From UBA11612 sp964475755 (lineage in GTDB: Bacteria; Pseudomonadota; Alphaproteobacteria; Rhodospirillales; Rhodospirillaceae), in contig CAYYXR010000007.1 of the NCBI GenBank assembly GCA_964475755.1, positions 13,782 to 77,781 of the forward strand: a DNA stretch of 64,000 nucleotides, written 5' to 3'. The notes below the pieces were generated by a model that worked only from the letters and a program-made list of their open reading frames with translations, made no database searches and was not told the DNA's origin. Both the position numbers and the translations under genes were made by a program. The stretch's first letter is position 1. Every line of letters begins with the position of its first letter. Positions 1 through 8,578 of the stretch are shown here, in pieces.

Positions 1-686
1 TCGCTGCCGCCGAAGTGCAGCGCAGCTCCCAGAGAAGTATGGATCGCGGCGTTGGCTGGCTCTAAATATAGCGCCTGCTTTAAGACAGATATGGCTTCGG
101 GTGTGCTTCCCATAGATGACAGCAAGTTTCCCAGCTTCAGGTTTGCGTCCACGTTGTCAGGGAACATTGCCGTAACTCGGCGGTAACACGTAATTGCCTC
201 ATCGACCCTGCCGAGACGGACCAATGTATCACCGCGGTTGATGGCAGCGCCGGCGTCCATAGGTGAGATTGATAGCGCTTGAGCGAAAGCCCGTTCCGCG
301 GCCTCCCAATCTGACGACCGCGCACGGAATTGACCCAGCATTGACCAGTATCGAGATTTTTCCGGATAACGTGATGTGATGCTTTCTAATTGATTTGCCG
401 CCTCCTCGAAATTGCCCGATTCTTCATAGGCTGCAACCGCTTGAATTCTAAACATAGGGCTTTCGGGCCAGCGGCTTATCGCTCGCTCTAGCACGGGGAT
501 TGCTGCCGAATTGAACCCACAATTCTGAAGACCTTCCACACCGGCCGATACCATGCTTTTGTCATCACTGTCTGATGCCAAGTCTCTATAAAGCTTAGCG
601 GCGGCTTCGAAATTTCCTGATCTCCGAGCTGTTTCAGCTTGGGTCAGTAGGGCAGCGGATTGTTCTGCGGACAATTGTGAGCTCAT
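1..686 (-). CDS. TPR-repeat protein, N-terminal part (runs off left edge)
   Basis: The frame opens at an ATG at 686 (protein begins MSSQLSAEQSAALL) and stays open for 228 codons to the window edge, so the C-terminus is not seen. The visible part is helical and shows tetratricopeptide-like repeats about every 34 residues, with motifs such as A-x-x-L-Y-R-x-L, A-I-x-V-L-x-x-A and A-I-T-C-Y-R-R-V. There is no signal peptide. TPR proteins are protein-interaction scaffolds. In this bacterial group the repeats often precede a sulfotransferase or glycosyltransferase domain, but nothing here shows which applies. No function is assigned. Confidence 0.8.
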   Translation of the reverse strand, partial: MSSQLSAEQSAALLTQAETARRSGNFEAAAKLYRDLASDSDDKSMVSAGVEGLQNCGFNSAAIPVLERAISRWPESPMFRIQAVAAYEESGNFEEAANQLESITSRYPEKSRYWSMLGQFRARSSDWEAAERAFAQALSISPMDAGAAINRGDTLVRLGRVDEAITCYRRVTAMFPDNVDANLKLGNLLSSMGSTPEAISVLKQALYLEPANAAIHTSLGAALHFGGS

Positions 687-753
687 TTCTGAAACATAGG
701 CTCTGTCGCCGATGCGTTCGACAAGAATTGTCGTAAATCCAACAAAATGAAAT

Positions 754-779
754 GCCCGGGCTTACTTAAAAGCCCGGGC
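754..779 (-). terminator. Rho-independent-like terminator of the YccA-like gene
   Basis: A perfect 9-bp GC-rich inverted repeat (GCCCGGGCT at 754-762, AGCCCGGGC at 771-779) encloses an 8-base A/T-rich loop. On the minus strand it is followed by ATTTCATTTTG, only a broken T-tract. It lies about 30 bases past the stop of the Bax-inhibitor-like gene and ahead of the TPR gene, so it probably separates the two transcripts. Confidence 0.7.
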
Positions 780-807
780 GCATCATAAATGTTTCCAGCA
801 GTTTCTC

Positions 808-1569
808 CTAGTCGCGGCGGACACCGAGAAATTGAAGAAGGAACATAAACAGGTTTATGAAATCCAAATACAATCTAACCGCTCCCATAACGGCTGATTT
901 GTCCTCGACCGACGTTCCCTGAACTTCAAAGTAAGAATTCTTGATGGACTGGGTATCATACGCGGTCAGGCCCGCAAAAATCAGCACGCCCACGACCGAA
1001 TAAATGAAATGAAGCATCGTGCTTTGCAGGAAAATGTTCACGATCCCCGCAATGAGCAAGCCGATCAGTCCCATAACTAAGAATGTGCCAAAGGCTGACA
1101 AATCTCGTTTGGTTGTGTAGCCGTACAAGCTCAGCCCGCCGAACGAGATCGCCGTAATAAAGAAGACGCGGGCAACGCTGACACCGGTATACGCAAGCAG
1201 GGCCACTGAAAGTCCAACGCCCATAAGAGCAACGAAAGCCCAGTACAATGCCTGGACTGTGCTCGTCTGCATTTTGTTGGCGCCGAAGCTCATAGCCAGT
1301 ATCAGGCCAATAGGGGCAAACACGGCAATAAGACCCAAACCGGTGTAGCCGACGACCGCGCCGCCGCTTGTTTGAAAAAAGATATCCCGCGCGCCGGTGT
1401 TGGCTACCAAGAGCGCAACGATGCCGGATAGTAGCAGCCCGGATCCCATATAGTTGTAGACGCGCAGCATATATTGCCGCAGACCAACATCGATCTGGGC
1501 GGCTTCCGCGCTGCCAACGGCGGTGCCGTAGCGCTGTTCGTAAGCCCTGCGATTGGCATCTGTAACCAT
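808..1569 (-). CDS. Bax inhibitor-1/YccA family membrane protein
   Basis: This is a 253-residue polytopic inner-membrane protein with a polar N-terminus (MVTDANRRAYEQRYG) followed by about seven hydrophobic segments. It contains the family-typical run A-Y-D-T-Q-S-I-K near residue 210 and a final hydrophobic helix ending in L-G-V-R-R-D. BI-1/YccA (LFG/TMBIM) proteins are pH-sensitive membrane proteins; E. coli YccA is known for modulating FtsH. The start at 1569 is chosen over an in-frame codon at 1602 because an AGGAG Shine-Dalgarno lies six bases upstream. It appears to be monocistronic, ending at the hairpin at 754-779. Confidence 0.9.
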   Translation of the reverse strand: MVTDANRRAYEQRYGTAVGSAEAAQIDVGLRQYMLRVYNYMGSGLLLSGIVALLVANTGARDIFFQTSGGAVVGYTGLGLIAVFAPIGLILAMSFGANKMQTSTVQALYWAFVALMGVGLSVALLAYTGVSVARVFFITAISFGGLSLYGYTTKRDLSAFGTFLVMGLIGLLIAGIVNIFLQSTMLHFIYSVVGVLIFAGLTAYDTQSIKNSYFEVQGTSVEDKSAVMGAVRLYLDFINLFMFLLQFLGVRRD

Positions 1570-1726
1570 GATTCTCCTCGTATTTTCCACTGGTGCCCGC
1601 ACATTGCGAGCTGCCTTCTATATTGGGCGATCACTCCCGCCCCGCAACTAAAATCGGTCGATTGCTGCAACTATTTAATCCAGCACCCGCACTGTTTCGC
1701 ATTGTATATCAATAGGTTGGAAAGTT

Positions 1727-4282
1727 CTACTCGTTCCGGAGGTGGGGTGCGGCTTTTGTGCCCATGGCGCGCCACGTGCCGGTGAATCCGGCCAGCAATG
1801 TAACAGCAATGCAGCTGAGAAGGACGGTAACCACCAACCCGTAATCCAGGCGCCATTCAATAATTTCCATGATTTCAGTGACCACCCCCCAGGCGCCTAC
1901 GACTCCGACCACCGCAGCAATCAAGCCGGTTGCAACGCCTAGAAGCAGATACTCGAAAATAAAAGCCTTCAATACATTGCCTCGGGTGGCTCCAAGAACC
2001 TTAAGCACCACAGACTCGTATATGCGCCGAGCGTGCCCCGCTGCGACCGCACCAGCCAATACAAGCGCACCCGATATTAATGCGATTGCCGCCGTCATCC
2101 GAACGGCCAATCCCAACGAATCTAAAATGCTACGCGCCATATCCAACGCCTGTCGCACTTGCACGACGGTAACGTTTGGCATTTCGTTCAGCACAGCTGT
2201 CTCGATAGCAAGCTCTGAACCGGCTTCCGAATTGACGGTGGCAAGGTATGTGCTTGGCGCGCCCGCGAGCGCATTGGGCGAAAATATAAATGTAAAATTC
2301 ATTGCTCCGGACTGCCAGCGAATATCACGAAGGCTGGCAATGCGAGCGGTAATTTCACGTCCTAAAATATTGACGGTGATTGTATCGCCAAGCCCGATAT
2401 TGGTATCGCGCGCCACTTCCGCGTCGACGGAAACAAGATTTTCCCCTGCGTAGTCCTCTGGCCACCATTCGCCCGCCGTTAGCCGCGCATTTTCCGGCAA
2501 ATTAGCGGCATGGGACATGCTTCGCTCGCCGCGGATAGCCCACCGGCTGCCCTGCGCGACATTGACGTCTTCGGACGGTACGTCATTTACACGCACGACC
2601 CGACCGCGAATCATCGCCGATGTCAAAACCTTCTCCACGCCCGGCATTGAATTCACTATACGCCGAAAGTCCTCCTCTTGATGCGGCTGGATATCGATGA
2701 AGAACATGCTCGGTGCATCACTCGGCAAGCCTTCGTTGATTGTTGCATTGAGATTTGATTGTACCAGGGCTATGGCCACGAGCACCGAAAGACCAAGGCC
2801 TAGAGAAAGAACAACAGATGTTGTCGGAGATCCCGGTCGGTACAGATTGGCCAAAGCCAATCGCAGGGTTGGCCGCCCGGCGGTGGGGCTGTTGCGTCCG
2901 GATGTCATTTTAGCTGCAAAGCGCATAACGCCGTTCGCGGCAATTCTAAACAAAACCATCGAAACGGCTGCACCGGCGACGAAGTAAAATGCGTACAAAG
3001 GCTCCTCCGCGGTCGCAACCGTAAACACAGCGAGCACAACCGCAATGGCCGCAATGATCACAACGTACTTGCGTCGTGGCCATTGACCTTGGTCGACGAG
3101 AAGTGAGCGGAACAATGCAACGGCTGGAATATCGCGGGCTCTTGCGAGTGGCCATAGAGCAAATAGAGCTGCCGTAAGCGTTCCAAACAAAGTCGCTTTC
3201 AAAAGTGCGGTTGGGTAAAGACCGAATTCGGTTTGGACGGGTAGTAAGTCGCCCAATGCCTGCGCGGCGAAATAGGGGATGCTCGCACCCAGCACCAGGC
3301 CGATAACGATCCCGATAAAAGCCAAAAATCCTAATTGAATCAAATAAATAGAGAATACCATGTCGGCCGGCGCGCCGAGGCATTTCAGCGTTGCAATGGT
3401 ATTGAGCCGTCCGATGAGGTGAGCGCGCACTGCATTGGCGACGCCAATTCCGCCGGTTAGCAAAGCGGTTAGCCCGACTAACGTAAGAAACAACGTAACG
3501 TTATCAAGAAATCGTTCGAGTCCACGTGCGGCCTGATTCAAACCGCGAATTCGCCAGGTGGCATCCGGGAACTCGTCGTTTAAGCGATTACGAAACTGTT
3601 CTTCGTTCTCTCCTTTATCTAGGCGCACGTTGTATGTGTACTCAATCAGGCTGCCCATCTGAACGAGTTCGGTTGCCGGCATTGCGTCGCGACTGATCAT
3701 GACGCGCGGGCCGATTGTTGCAAAGCTTACGGCACGATCCGGCTCGAGCATCACAATTGCTCTTACTTCAAGTGGGGCTTCACCGACATAAACGATGTCG
3801 CCTATATCAATGCCTAAGCGTGCCCTTAGCGGGTCGTCGATTGCCGCGCCCCAGTGCCCATCCTTGAACGCAATGACTTCACTTAGTGATTGTGTGGGAT
3901 TTAGTTCAAGCTCACCGTAAAGCGGATAGTTGTCTTCAACAGCTTTCAGCTCAATCAACGTCCGAGCTTGAACATCACCTTGCTCATTCTCTGTGCGCGC
4001 CATAGAGCGCATTTGGACGTGCGCGCTGACCGTTCCGCCCGCCTGCAAACCCGCGACTTGATTGTCTTCGAGAGGATAAGAATCTGCATCGACTTGTACA
4101 TCGCCGCCCAGCATGGGGCGCGCATCAGACGCAATACCGGCTTTCACGGATTCATTCATCGATGTGGCGCCAGCGATCGCGGTCACGCCTATGGCTATGC
4201 ATGCCAAAAATATGCGGAAACCGCGCATGCCGCCCCGTAACTCCCTAAGGGCAAATCTCAGTGGTAGCGGCAAATCGCGCAT
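1727..4282 (-). CDS. ABC transporter permease, YbbP/FtsX-like
   Basis: This 851-residue protein has an N-terminal transmembrane helix (about 20-42), a large periplasmic domain, and a cluster of three helices (about 262-380) with the FtsX signature G-L-T-A-L-L-T-G-G-I-G-V-A-N-A-V. A second periplasmic domain follows, then a second FtsX-type bundle (about 735-845). The twin MacB/FtsX halves and length match YbbP, which works with the ATPase YbbA. The start lies five bases past the ATPase stop, so the pair is one operon. Divergently placed tesA matches the E. coli tesA/ybbA-ybbP neighbourhood. Such exporters are thought to handle lipids or hydrophobic molecules; the substrate is not evident. Confidence 0.9.
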   Translation of the reverse strand: MRDLPLPLRFALRELRGGMRGFRIFLACIAIGVTAIAGATSMNESVKAGIASDARPMLGGDVQVDADSYPLEDNQVAGLQAGGTVSAHVQMRSMARTENEQGDVQARTLIELKAVEDNYPLYGELELNPTQSLSEVIAFKDGHWGAAIDDPLRARLGIDIGDIVYVGEAPLEVRAIVMLEPDRAVSFATIGPRVMISRDAMPATELVQMGSLIEYTYNVRLDKGENEEQFRNRLNDEFPDATWRIRGLNQAARGLERFLDNVTLFLTLVGLTALLTGGIGVANAVRAHLIGRLNTIATLKCLGAPADMVFSIYLIQLGFLAFIGIVIGLVLGASIPYFAAQALGDLLPVQTEFGLYPTALLKATLFGTLTAALFALWPLARARDIPAVALFRSLLVDQGQWPRRKYVVIIAAIAVVLAVFTVATAEEPLYAFYFVAGAAVSMVLFRIAANGVMRFAAKMTSGRNSPTAGRPTLRLALANLYRPGSPTTSVVLSLGLGLSVLVAIALVQSNLNATINEGLPSDAPSMFFIDIQPHQEEDFRRIVNSMPGVEKVLTSAMIRGRVVRVNDVPSEDVNVAQGSRWAIRGERSMSHAANLPENARLTAGEWWPEDYAGENLVSVDAEVARDTNIGLGDTITVNILGREITARIASLRDIRWQSGAMNFTFIFSPNALAGAPSTYLATVNSEAGSELAIETAVLNEMPNVTVVQVRQALDMARSILDSLGLAVRMTAAIALISGALVLAGAVAAGHARRIYESVVLKVLGATRGNVLKAFIFEYLLLGVATGLIAAVVGVVGAWGVVTEIMEIIEWRLDYGLVVTVLLSCIAVTLLAGFTGTWRAMGTKAAPHLRNE

Positions 4283-4287
4283 TTCGT

Positions 4288-5040
4288 TTAGTTCCCGCCG
4301 GAAGGTGGTCCTGATATTCCCTCACCAACAATGAGGCCGTCGGCGATGCGAACAACACGGTCGCATTTTTTGGCAAGATTCATGTCGTGCGTAATGAGCA
4401 CCAATGTCGTGTTGTTCTTGTCATGCAGTTCGAACAATAAATCGATGATCTGCTGTCCTGTTGCACCGTCCAGATTTCCTGTTGGCTCATCTGCAAGAAG
4501 TATTTTCGGTTTCACCGCAAACGCCCTGGCTAAAGCAACACGCTGCTGCTCTCCGCCGGAAAGTTGCCCGGGGTAGTGGTCGAGCCGGTGGCCGAGCCCT
4601 ACAGCTTTCAATTGCTCTTCGGCACGATCGAACGCATCTTTGACGCCGGCGAACTCGAGCGGCACGGCCACGTTCTCAAGAGCGCTCATTGTGGAAATGA
4701 GGTGGAAGGACTGGAAAACGATTCCGATGGCGTCGCGGCGAAACAGAGCTAAGGCATCTTCATCAAGGTTTGCATAATCAGTGCCTGCAATGACGACGCG
4801 CCCAGATGAAATGCGCTCCAACCCCGCCACGATCATCAACATGGTCGTTTTACCCGATCCCGACGGGCCTACGACGCCAAGCGCGGTTCCCGCGCTTACA
4901 TTGAGATCTACGCCCCGGAGGATGTTGACCGGCCCGGCAGGCCCCTCCAAAGTAAGGTGAACTTGATCGAGAGCTATGGCATTTGATTTTGCGACATCGC
5001 CTAATTCGGACGCATTGCTATGGGTAGCGACAGTATCCAT
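4288..5040 (-). CDS. ABC transporter ATP-binding protein, YbbA-like
   Basis: This 250-residue ATPase has Walker A G-P-S-G-S-G-K-T-T (about 58-66), the Q-loop in F-Q-S-F-H, the ABC signature L-S-G-G-E-Q-Q-R-V, Walker B I-L-L-A-D-E-P-T-G-N-L-D and the switch H in L-I-T-H-D. These are typical of the LolD/MacB/YbbA class. It is cytoplasmic and energises the permease encoded immediately downstream. The start at 5040 has only a weak Shine-Dalgarno. The gene is divergent from tesA, with about 30 bases between start codons, so the promoters must overlap. Confidence 0.93.
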   Translation of the reverse strand: MDTVATHSNASELGDVAKSNAIALDQVHLTLEGPAGPVNILRGVDLNVSAGTALGVVGPSGSGKTTMLMIVAGLERISSGRVVIAGTDYANLDEDALALFRRDAIGIVFQSFHLISTMSALENVAVPLEFAGVKDAFDRAEEQLKAVGLGHRLDHYPGQLSGGEQQRVALARAFAVKPKILLADEPTGNLDGATGQQIIDLLFELHDKNNTTLVLITHDMNLAKKCDRVVRIADGLIVGEGISGPPSGGN

Positions 5041-5071
5041 ATGACGCCTGAGCTCGATCGGGATTGTGCTG

Positions 5072-5836
5072 ATGTTAACGACGGCAATTCATACCATGGA
5101 AGACCCTCGATTGTTACCGCATAAAACCTTGCTGCAAAAGGCGATTTCAGCATTTTTTGTAACACTTGTTGTTACATGCGCATTGATATTTCAAGGTGCC
5201 GAGAATGTTGCGCGAGCATCGGAAAATTCCGCCAACCAGCCAATTCGCATATTGGCGTTCGGGGATAGCCTAACCGCCGGGTACGGCCTGGATGACCCGA
5301 GCGCAGCGTTTCCCGCTCGGCTCGAAGCCCGTCTCAAAGAAAAAGGTTATCAAGTAGAAATTCTGCAGGCCGGCGTTTCTGGAGATACGACGACTGGGGG
5401 GCGCTCGCGACTGGAATGGTCCCTTGCCGACGAGCCGGATGCAGTGATTGTGGCACTTGGCGGTAACGATGCCTTGCGCGCTGTGAGCCCTTCTGTGACC
5501 GCAGATAATATGGAGTTTATCGTCAACCGTATTCAAGAAGAGGGGTTGCCAGTGTTAATTGCCGGTATGTTAGCGCCCCCTAATCTCGGACGGGATTATG
5601 GCGATCGCTTTAATTCTATATTCCCTATGGTTGCGGAAAAAACCGGAGCCTTGATTTATCCATTTTTTCTGGAAGGCGTGGCGGCAGAGCCCGACCTAAA
5701 TCAAGACGACGGAATCCATCCAAATGTTGAAGGGGTGGAAATTATTGTCGCCGGTATTTTGCCGATGGTTGAGAAACTCATTTCCCAAGTAGAAGAGAAA
5801 CGTTCGGGCAGGCAGTCCGCGTCTTCCAGTAATTGA
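5072..5836 (+). CDS. tesA: Arylesterase/acyl-CoA thioesterase I (SGNH hydrolase)
   Basis: This is a periplasmic multifunctional esterase of the TesA family. A hydrophobic export segment (about 28-45) precedes the mature enzyme. Block I is F-G-D-S-L-T-A-G-Y-G-L with the catalytic Ser, Gly is in the block II region, block III is G-G-N-D, and block V is D-D-G-I-H-P-N with the catalytic Asp and His. The start is taken as the ATG at 5072, eight bases after CGGGA; a GTG at 5066 or ATG at 5096 is possible. The tesA gene divergent from ybbA-ybbP is a well-known conserved arrangement. The C-terminal 15 residues are polar and probably disordered. Confidence 0.92.
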   Translation: MLTTAIHTMEDPRLLPHKTLLQKAISAFFVTLVVTCALIFQGAENVARASENSANQPIRILAFGDSLTAGYGLDDPSAAFPARLEARLKEKGYQVEILQAGVSGDTTTGGRSRLEWSLADEPDAVIVALGGNDALRAVSPSVTADNMEFIVNRIQEEGLPVLIAGMLAPPNLGRDYGDRFNSIFPMVAEKTGALIYPFFLEGVAAEPDLNQDDGIHPNVEGVEIIVAGILPMVEKLISQVEEKRSGRQSASSSN

Positions 5837-5860
5837 GTACGCTATTCGTCTTACGCCAAT

Positions 5861-6397
5861 ATGATTCGTCTTTTTGTTGGATTACCGCTTCCCGATGGCG
5901 TGATTGCCCGACTACAGATCATGTGCAGTGGATTGCCGGGCGCAAAATGGGTAGAGCCCGCCAATATGCACATTACTTTGCGGTTTATTGGCGAAGTGGA
6001 TGAGCATGTGGCGGAAGACATCGACCAATTTTTGTCAGGCATCGCGGCTGAAGCCTTTAGTTTGGAATTGCAGGGCTTGGGGACTTTTGGTCAAGGCCAC
6101 AAGGCGCGCGCGCTGTGGGCGGGCGTGAATTCATCCGCCAACTTGACGCATTTGCAGGCTAAGATCGAATCTGCGGTGGTTCGTGCAGGTCAGCCGGCCG
6201 AGACCCGAAAATTTACACCGCACGTAACGTTGGCAAGATTTTCCCAAGCCCATCCGGTGCGATTGCAGTCATTTGTAGAAGGAAACAATCTTTTCCAGGC
6301 TGGCCCATTTAGCGTCGAGGAGTTCGTATTGTTTGAAAGCCGACTTGGTCGGGCCGGACCCATGTACATCCCTCTCGCTCACTACGAATTGAACTAG
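5861..6397 (+). CDS. thpR: RNA 2',3'-cyclic phosphodiesterase (2'-5' RNA ligase family)
   Basis: This 178-residue 2H-phosphoesterase has two H-x-T/S motifs, M-H-I-T-L-R-F near residue 38 and H-V-T-L-A-R-F near residue 121, spaced as in ThpR/LigT. The N-terminal M-I-R-L-F-V-G-L-P is also typical. Family members hydrolyse 2',3'-cyclic phosphates on RNA ends in the cytoplasm. It follows tesA by 24 bases and may be cotranscribed. Its last four bases overlap the end of the convergent fructosamine-kinase gene. Confidence 0.93.
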   Translation: MIRLFVGLPLPDGVIARLQIMCSGLPGAKWVEPANMHITLRFIGEVDEHVAEDIDQFLSGIAAEAFSLELQGLGTFGQGHKARALWAGVNSSANLTHLQAKIESAVVRAGQPAETRKFTPHVTLARFSQAHPVRLQSFVEGNNLFQAGPFSVEEFVLFESRLGRAGPMYIPLAHYELN

Positions 6398-7248
6398 TAT
6401 CCAAAACGGCGCAGGGTGCGATCTACAGAATTTACGTACGAGCCGCCAAACAGATTCACGTGCACCAGCAGGGGATATAAATTGTATATATCCTGGCGTT
6501 CTTCGAAAAATCCAGGCTTCAGCCCGCGCAGTTCGTCATAGCGTCTAAAATACGATTTACCAAAAGTTCCGAATAAAGTCGTGAAGGCCAACTCGATTTC
6601 CGGATCGCCGTAATAAATCGCTGGATCCACAAATCCTGATATTTTTCCACGATGAACAAGAACATTTCCCGTCCATAGATCGCCGTGAAGAAGAGAGGCC
6701 GCTGAAGGTTCGGCCAACCATTTGTCCAAATGGGCGCAAAACCGTTCCAACCGTGAGAGTATATTGCTGGGTATGCGGCCAGACTTCGTACACCGGCGCC
6801 CCATATACATAAGGCGATGAACACGAAAGAATTCTATCCAACTCTTTTGTTGCGGATTGGGTTGGACCAGTCCGCCGATCAATGTATCTCTCTCGAATCC
6901 GAAATGATCAGAGGTGATGTCGTGCAAACCAGCTATGTGATGAGCGGCATCTTCTTCCGCCTCATGGTCAATCGCACCACTTGTCGGTAGTTTGCTCATA
7001 ATCAGCAAGGTATCATCGGCATGAAGAACGTCTGGGACAGGCAGGGAAGAGTTCTTCGCCAGATAGTTCAGCATAAATCCTTCCAGGGCGAGGCCCGGCG
7101 AAGACCCGTTTCCAATTTTAGCAACGACGTTTCGTCCATCTTCCAATGCCAATTGTCGGACATCGCCGATGCATCCTCCGGATAAGTGCCGGCTACTTAC
7201 AACGCCAGTTTGCAGAACGCGCTGCACCCGGGCATTTATGTCGATCAT
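6394..7248 (-). CDS. Fructosamine/ketosamine kinase family protein
   Basis: This 284-residue APH/FN3K-fold kinase has a GG-rich nucleotide loop (L-S-G-G-C-I-G-D-V), a V-V-A-K-I-G ATP lysine, the catalytic loop L-L-H-G-D-L-W-T-G-N-V near residue 190 and the metal motif F-V-D-P-A-I-Y-Y-G-D-P-E. H-G-D-L-W-x-G-N plus D-P-A-x-Y-Y-G are the FN3K/YniA signatures. Its ATG overlaps the stop of the upstream LMW phosphatase by four bases (ATGA), so the two are translationally coupled. Known work links bacterial FN3K homologues to ribulosamine/erythrulosamine phosphorylation during protein deglycation; the specific substrate here is inferred. Confidence 0.92.
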   Translation of the reverse strand: MIDINARVQRVLQTGVVSSRHLSGGCIGDVRQLALEDGRNVVAKIGNGSSPGLALEGFMLNYLAKNSSLPVPDVLHADDTLLIMSKLPTSGAIDHEAEEDAAHHIAGLHDITSDHFGFERDTLIGGLVQPNPQQKSWIEFFRVHRLMYMGRRCTKSGRIPSNILSRLERFCAHLDKWLAEPSAASLLHGDLWTGNVLVHRGKISGFVDPAIYYGDPEIELAFTTLFGTFGKSYFRRYDELRGLKPGFFEERQDIYNLYPLLVHVNLFGGSYVNSVDRTLRRFGY

Positions 7249-7724
7249 GGTGCTGGATTCATGCGGGCCTTCAGGTGGCCAATCAGTTCTATTGAGGCAG
7301 CTTCCACCATGTCCAAAACATCTTCAAAACCCCGGCCGCCACCATAGTAGGGGTCCGGGACGTCTTTAAGGTCTTTGGAAGGGTGAAAATCCAGGAATAG
7401 GCGAACCTCCGCCTTCGACCCATGCGGTTGCATGGCCTGCAGGTATGACAGATGTCCGCGATCCATGGCGAGAATGAGGTCGAATTTCTCGAAGTCGTCT
7501 GTACGTACACGCCGCGCTTTCTGCGCAGAAAGATCGTATCCACGCTTGGCAGCGGTCTCGACCGTACGCGGGTCGGGCGCTTCACCGACGTGATACCCGT
7601 GGGTGCCGGCGGAATCCGCGGTAACGGCCCTGTCCAGGCCCATATCAGTCAGCAAGTATTGAAATACGCCCTCTGCCGTCGGTGAACGGCATATGTTTCC
7701 GGTGCATACAAAAAGGATTTTCAT
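7245..7724 (-). CDS. Low-molecular-weight protein-tyrosine-phosphatase family (possible ribulosamine-5-phosphatase)
   Basis: This 159-residue LMW-PTP begins M-K-I-L-F-V-C-T-G-N-I-C-R-S-P, which holds the C-x5-R-S phosphate loop. It carries the general-acid loop D-V-P-D-P-Y-Y-G-G near residue 125. The start at 7724 places the P-loop at residues 7-14, as in the family; an upstream in-frame codon at 7763 would add an unlikely basic leader. It is the promoter-proximal gene of a two-gene operon with the fructosamine kinase. Human LMW-PTP-A acts on protein-bound ribulosamine 5-phosphate, and this gene pairing is known in bacteria, which supports a deglycation role over tyrosine-kinase signalling. 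Confidence 0.92.
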   Translation of the reverse strand: MKILFVCTGNICRSPTAEGVFQYLLTDMGLDRAVTADSAGTHGYHVGEAPDPRTVETAAKRGYDLSAQKARRVRTDDFEKFDLILAMDRGHLSYLQAMQPHGSKAEVRLFLDFHPSKDLKDVPDPYYGGGRGFEDVLDMVEAASIELIGHLKARMNPAP

Positions 7725-7792
7725 TTTAGTTGCTTTGCTCCTGCGCCTTGAGGCCGTTAGCATTGCGCAGCGTCATTATAACGGTATTTATC

Positions 7793-8578
7793 ATGGCTGA
7801 ATTATCCTCACCACCCACGCAGGAAGTCGAAACCGCCTCGGCCATTGTTCCTCAATTCATTCCGGACGCTGGAGCATCCGTTGTCATCCTCACGGGTGCG
7901 GGAATTTCAAAGGAGTCCGGACTAGACACATTCCGAGATGCGGATGGCATCTGGTCGAAGGTTCGGTGGGAGGATGTGGCAACGCCGGAAGCCTTTGCCC
8001 GCGACCCCGAGCGCGTCCATGCTTTCTACAACATGCGCCGTGCCCGATCACGATCTCTTGATATAAAACCGAACGCCGCACACAAGGCCCTCGCTAAGCT
8101 GGAGGCTCTATGGCAAGGCCGTGTATTGATCGTTACTCAAAACGTAGATTCGCTTCACGAGCAAGCCGGCTCGAAGGACCTCATTCACATGCACGGTATT
8201 TATGCCAAAGCCCGCTGCAACTACTGCGAACACATCGTCGACTGGGAAGGGGATATGTCGGTCAACGATGTTTGTGAATCGTGCCAGAAGCCCGGAGGGC
8301 TCAGGCCGAACGTGGTTTGGTTTGGCGAAGTGCCGATGGGGCTGGATGAAATTCAGGAAGCTTTGGCGGAGTGCGACCTGTTTATATCGATTGGTACATC
8401 CGGGAATGTGTATCCCGCTGCGGGGTTCGTCGCCATGGCCCGGCAATTGGACCGCGCTCATACCGTAGAACTTAATCTTGAGCCCTCTCTCGGAGCGACA
8501 ATGTTCCACGAAACACATCACGGCGCCGCAACGGTTATAGTGCCGGCCTATGTCGACGGCTTACTCGCTGAGCGATGA
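7793..8578 (+). CDS. cobB: NAD-dependent protein deacylase (sirtuin, class III-like)
   Basis: This is a sirtuin of about 261 residues. It has the NAD motif G-A-G-I-S-K-E-S-G-L-D-T-F-R-D, the T-Q-N-V-D-S-L-H-E-Q-A-G segment and catalytic His in H-M-H-G. A four-Cys zinc ribbon is present (C-N-Y-C then C-E-S-C), followed by R-P-N-V-V-W-F-G-E. A F-Y-N-M-R-R segment supplies the Y-x-x-R pair that in class III sirtuins recognises negatively charged acyl groups such as succinyl. The start is uncertain: ATG 7793 is preferred, but the frame is open back to 7730. The stop overlaps the next gene (ATGA), so the two are coupled. Confidence 0.92.
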   Translation: MAELSSPPTQEVETASAIVPQFIPDAGASVVILTGAGISKESGLDTFRDADGIWSKVRWEDVATPEAFARDPERVHAFYNMRRARSRSLDIKPNAAHKALAKLEALWQGRVLIVTQNVDSLHEQAGSKDLIHMHGIYAKARCNYCEHIVDWEGDMSVNDVCESCQKPGGLRPNVVWFGEVPMGLDEIQEALAECDLFISIGTSGNVYPAAGFVAMARQLDRAHTVELNLEPSLGATMFHETHHGAATVIVPAYVDGLLAER

